NCBI GenBank assembly: GCA_040954595.2
Contig: CM082587.2
Coordinates: 10,602,001-10,666,000, forward strand
Source of the DNA: Balanoglossus misakiensis
Taxonomy: Eukaryota > Hemichordata
Direction: 5' to 3'
DNA: 64,000 nucleotides
In this document: positions 59,459-64,000 of the stretch, piece by piece
Layout: each line of letters begins with the position of its first letter
Numbering within the stretch: the first letter of the stretch is position 1
Program-made: the position numbers and the translations under genes
The notes under the pieces: generated by a model
Databases searched by the model: none
Told to the model about the DNA's origin: nothing
The model's input: the letters and a program-made list of their open reading frames with translations, nothing else

Positions 59459-59857
59459 TGCGGCGCTTAATGAGACAAACCGCCTCGGCAGAGTGCGTTT
59501 AAATCGGCGTTTAGTGCGGTGTTTCTGTTCACACGTGATTTGAATCGCTGCTTAGTGCGGCGCCCCGACGAAGGTCCCACCCCTCAACACCATCCGAAAA
59601 AGACCGGCGCAGGGCCGCTCTCACCTTTTCACGCGTGGCACTTACAAATTAACGCCGCCCTAGGGCCGCCGCTGGGGCCGCGTTGACGGCACGTGTGAAA
59701 GGCACTTTAAACTGTTCACATATTTTATGTCAATATTTGAGTTGAGATGTTTCAGAAACCTTTCAATGGTCCCTATGTGAATGCCTTATTTTTAGTTCCT
59801 TTGTGTTGTATCTACAAACACATAAAAGTTTCAGCTTTTGCGATCAGTCAGAGCATA

Positions 59858-60041
59858 CAGTGAAACCTGTCATTACAGACACCTCTCTAATCAGGACACC
59901 TCTCTATTAAGGACATTTTTTCATGACAAAAGTCACAGTTTGAATAGAATACAACCTGTCTATTAAGGACACCTCCCTATTAAGGACACATTTTCCAGTC
60001 CCAGAGCTAGAGGTTTCCTTAATAGACAGGTTTCACTGTAT
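59858..60041. mobile_element. Short inverted-repeat element, Tc1/mariner-pogo type
   Basis: CAGTGAAACCTGTC at the left and GACAGGTTTCACTG at the right, with TA on both sides. Interior repeats of the form TCTATTAAGGACACCTC. About 180 bp; no coding capacity. TA flanks and CAGT ends are typical of pogo-like MITEs. Confidence 0.78.
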
Positions 60042-60071
60042 TATCAAGCAGTCTGTTTGTCTATCGGTTGC

Positions 60072-60098
60072 TATGTGTGTGTGTGTGTGTGTGTGTGT
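60072..60098. repeat. (TG)n microsatellite
   Basis: Uninterrupted TG run of about 13 units. Confidence 0.9.
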
Positions 60099-61045
60099 AT
60101 GTCATCTCCACAAAAAAATCTGTAGAACTGCATGTACTTCATGAATCACAATATACACACTGTGACTGGCTATGAGGGTAACATGTGGATGACATGATGG
60201 TGTTATAATGCTATTAAGTGCAAATGTAAAACCTGGACTACAGGCAGGATTTTTGAAAGGACGGTAAATGTTGATGCAAAGAATGTTTGAGTCAGCCTAT
60301 GCACTTGAACTCAAACATACAGAAAAATTTACAAATCTAAAAGTAACATTTTCATATGGAATTGTGTACTTTTGAAAATCATTTCAAAATCATGTTATAG
60401 ACTTGTTGAAATGAATGTTGACTACATCTGAATAAAAAGAAACATGAAATTCAAGCGATAACTAGTATACTTCTCTCTAGTTCACTCAAAATTTTGTATG
60501 GCTACTTGTACATAATCATGACATGATCAATAGGTCTGTTTCATGATCCCTACGTGACTTCTTGACTTGTATTCATTGGTATGAATCCACTATTTTGATT
60601 TAAAACTCCGTAAGTGCCAATCATATTCACTGAATTGAATTCCCATTTTGTTCTATTTTTGGAAAACAACTTTTTTCCATGTATAGCTCGCGCTATTTTT
60701 ACCGGGCTCATAACTTCTACCCAACATTATTTGGGCGATACTATTTTGTGGTAGGTGTCACTGCACGCCAGTCTGGTAAACATGCAGTTACTGGCCTTCT
60801 GATTTACATGTATATATTACTAGGTTCTCACATAGACTATGGTTCTCACTTGTTGCAACAGAGATATAGAAATCGAATGGTTTAGGCTGGTAAACACCGA
60901 TGGATTAACTCTTAAATCCATTGTGCGTCCAAATACAGTCGAGTCGGTTTGGTCATTGTTCATGCAACAGTAAACGCCAAATGTGACAGAAGCGTCATAG
61001 AATACACAAACAAACAAACACACAAATAAACAAACAAGCAAACAA

Positions 61046-61318
61046 ACATTAGGAACTGTTCAGAATTTACTTCCAGGGTGGGGCCGGAGGATTTTTTATT
61101 TTGCTGGTGATTTTTTTTCACGGTCCCCCCCCCCCCTACTGAATTGTGGAGGAATTCTGTGGTCCCCCCTTAAATTTCCTCGTTTTTTTCCATGGTCCCC
61201 CTTAAAGGATTGTGATTTTTATGTCTGTTCCCCCCTAATTTTTCTTGGAGAAAATGGGTGGTCCCCCCTCAAAATCCTCCGCCCCCGGAAGTAAATTCTG
61301 AACAGTCCCTTTAATATT
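61046..61318. mobile_element. Inverted-repeat element with poly-C/G interior
   Basis: TTAGGAACTGTTCAGAATTT then ACTTCC at the left is mirrored by GGAAGTAAATTCTGAACAGT at the right. The centre contains GGTCCCCCC runs. About 270 bp. Confidence 0.78.
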
Positions 61319-64000
61319 AAAGCCAACAGCTAGAACCCTGGCTTCTCTGCCAGAGGAGTGACAACATCAACATAATGCAGATACACAAGAAATAAGCAGT
61401 ATATTCCACAAGTGAAGAACCCCAGTTACAGACGTAACGAACAAACAAACTACCAACAACAAAACAAGAAATTAAAAGTGTTAAGCGTCGTCAAAGAAAA
61501 CGAAAAAGTTCTAGCATGGTGGGTAATAGACTCTCTCACAGCCCACGTTCGCTACAAGGCTCTTCACTGATGCGCCCTCAACTGTTTAGAAAAGGAGAAG
61601 CCCCATATGGGGTTGTGTAGCGAACCTGCATGCAATCAGTCCATAAGCCTGCATGGACGGCAAGAGGGGCTGCGAGAGAGTCTAGGTGGGTAAAAGTTAT
61701 TGGTACAAAACGATAAAACGACAAAACGTCTCAGACCCGCAAACACCACCAGAACACAAAACACATGCACAGAACAGTTTAAGCCGGTTGTTGTACGGAG
61801 CAGCAACAATCTGCGGTTGGGCCATCGTAGATTTTCGCTGGTGGTGAAAATAAATAAAACACGACCGAGGTTCGATTTATTCCGGATCACATGCGTTTAC
61901 GGCCAGGAGAGCGCGTCAAAGTCTTCAAATGACCATGTGGTGGCGCACTTTTTTCGATTGGCTGTATTTCAATTTGTCCGTGGTAAATTTAATGTGTGCA
62001 GGTGACCGGCCACTGAAAACCTTAGTTAAGATGAGGTGGGATGGAAAAATGTCCCATTGACTCATTTGAGCTATTTTAAAATATACGACTATTTATAAAC
62101 AAAAAGAAAAAGACAAGCGCAAAAACATACCAAACCTAGTAAAGCGGGTTCAACATAACATTAACTCATCGACTTCATATCGTCTTCATACCATGGTTTT
62201 TGCCTGCCCCGAATGCTCGTACTCGTGAAAGTTCTTGTCGTTGCAGAAGTGGTTTTGAAAGAAAGAATTTAGTCGTCCGGGATGTTCGTGATTTTTTGAA
62301 CACCAGACAATACAATGCAACCTAGTCTCCCAAAATACTTACCAGTATTGCATAATCTTACCATGGTCAGGCCTACAGTGAGCAAATTTTCAACAATATA
62401 TTCTGAGTTACCGCTGATATTTGTTTTGTAGTATTGATATTAAATTATACACCCCGATACAAAACAGAATGTTATAGAATCCTTCCTGAGTGATATTGAA
62501 AAAATTACCGGAATGCTATAGCCTAATCTGTGGTTAGGGTTATTGCTATTATTTTATATCAGTAATCGATTTTGTGGTATATCAATGTCATTTTCATAAC
62601 GAAAATGAACTCGAGTCTAATGTAAACGTTACGAATTTATCGAAAGGCGCTCTGATGAATGTTAACACGAGTGCGCAGTGACAAGACATGCATCGTGCAT
62701 GACAGTGACAACAGTTCCTATAGAGCAGTTAAAAAATAAACCGGCCGTCCGTAAATTTATCAGCTATATTTTTTTATTTATTTAGTCACGTTTTCCCTGT
62801 TGCATGCTATTAGTTCAGGGGCCAGTTTTAGCAGTGCTCTATTGAGTACTTTCGTATCGATGGATTGAGCTCTCGTCCAATCAGAATGGCGGATGGTAGC
62901 ATGATCCGACATATTGCGTATTACAATAGGGCTTCCTCATACAGGTCAGAACGGAGAGGTCATTCCTTTTATTTTAGGACGTCTCAGCTCCTTTGTCTTT
63001 TCTATTATATTTGACAAATGCGGATTGACGTTCCATTTCCACATGGCCATAACTGATATTTATTTGTATTTCATAGCATAAGCGCTTGCTATTTGTTTTT
63101 TCGCAATTTTTTTGTAGTACAAAAACACTGAAGAAAACGAAATATTTTATTCATTCGCACTTCCAAAGAACGCCGTGACAGAATTCATCAATTTGCATTT
63201 CAGTTTGTGTGTCTTGTGTGTCTGCATTGACGTGAGGCGCATTCTCCACCTGCACACATACGTTGCACTGCATACTTTGACTAATTAGTGTGATGTCATA
63301 TTGAAGCAGGATTCTGATTGAGTAGTAACTAATTTGCATAATTGACGCACAGGTGGTGCCTCGTTTTCGTACCGCTGACCGTTGCATTTGAAAAATCATT
63401 GCAGCTTTGACGTTCATCAAGCATGGAGGTCCCGGTCGCCTCCATGCTTGATGATGTCGTTTCTCTGGTAAGCATGGCATTTAATGTTATTTTACAAGCA
63501 CATGTACACTCCTTCTAGCAAAAACTGGTCGTGGTAGGGCGAGAGTGTCCTCCCAACATCTAAATTCTGACTTTGGGAAGCGTTACAGCGTCGAACAGTA
63601 AACTCACTGTCGCATGGAATTTATGCGTTGTTTGACACCGTGCGAGTAAATTGTACGTGGTTCGTGGCCTCGAGTCAGCTTTGTTGTTGTGGGGCAGGTG
63701 GTACCGTTGCACCACAGGGGGCTCTCCCTCCGCGATTTTATTGTTTGTTTGTTTGTTGTTGTTGTTGTTGTTAGGTTAGGTTAGGTAGGTATTGAGCGCA
63801 GGCTCTTCACAGTGCCTCTAAGCTCAACTAAATATTCATCTTGGATTGTTATGCCAGTCCGGGTCTATGAATGTAACCAACGGAGTAGTCATATTTCATT
63901 GGTTGACTACTGTTGATTGGCATAATAAACAAATAAATATTTCTTTATTAATAAATATGGTTTGTTGACATGTAGGGGTTAGGTTATTAGGGTATATTCG
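61319..64000. other. Gene-free right end
   Basis: No supported exon. A perfect hairpin CATCAAGCATGGAGG / CCTCCATGCTTGATG lies at 63415-63453, and a GTTT/GTT microsatellite passes into TTAGG repeats at 63742-63790. A minus-strand frame 63151-63480 spans the hairpin but shows no domain. Confidence 0.5.

Larger units (their letters stand above)
58445..59707. repeat. Tandem duplication of about 540 bp
   Basis: 58445-58985 and 59171-59707 are near identical, offset about 726 bp, with unique sequence (including the TATA boxes) between them. Ends in GACGGCACSTGTGAAAGGCA. Confidence 0.85.

Overview
The window is animal (metazoan) nuclear DNA. It has spliced genes with GT-AG introns, extracellular domain-shuffling exons (CUB, Sushi/CCP, EGF, LDLa, C-type lectin) almost all in phase 1-1, and a heavy load of DNA transposons. 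The domain mix, AT-rich composition and transposon types suit a marine invertebrate deuterostome (echinoderm, hemichordate or cephalochordate). I cannot name the species from sequence alone.

One minus-strand gene runs across positions 46323 to 1 and continues beyond the left edge; its first exons were not found. Its 29 supported exons read, 5' to 3': a short lead exon, a C-type lectin domain (CTLD), an LDL-receptor class A module, three CUB domains, four CCP domains, one calcium-binding EGF, three CCPs, a CCP lacking its last cysteine, Thr/Ser-rich mucin-like exons, an expansin-like module (double-psi beta-barrel plus a CBM63-like C-terminal domain), another mucin-like exon, and a second expansin-like module cut by the window edge. 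The expansin-like part is tandemly duplicated. Exon phases agree across nearly all junctions, which supports the model. Six exons carry a lesion: three frameshifts, two nonsense codons and one lost acceptor. Five of the six are symmetric phase 1-1 exons or the lesion of one half of a CUB.

The intron that splits the CTLD (21466 to 45473, about 24 kb) is swollen by a nested set of mobile elements. The outer one (22453-40533) has about 35-bp terminal inverted repeats. It carries two convergent genes: a THAP plus DDE transposase (plus strand, 5 exons) and a SAP, SWIM, YqaJ-nuclease protein (minus strand, 5 exons). That gene pair matches the ISL2EU group of eukaryotic DNA transposons. Inside its first intron sits another inverted-repeat element, which holds a 1.2-kb element with 7-bp target duplications, stacked palindromic elements, a 660-bp palindrome and a 4.4-kb element.

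From 47 to 64 kb no host gene is supported. This part holds hAT-like transposase remnants (49.0-50.2 kb), a PIF/Harbinger-like element with a broken transposase and a second proline-rich gene (about 52.3-58.4 kb), a tandemly duplicated arginine-rich ORF (58.4-59.7 kb), short inverted-repeat elements and microsatellites. The introns of the host gene also hold at least eight copies of a foldback TTAA-type MITE and several copies of a second dispersed repeat family.
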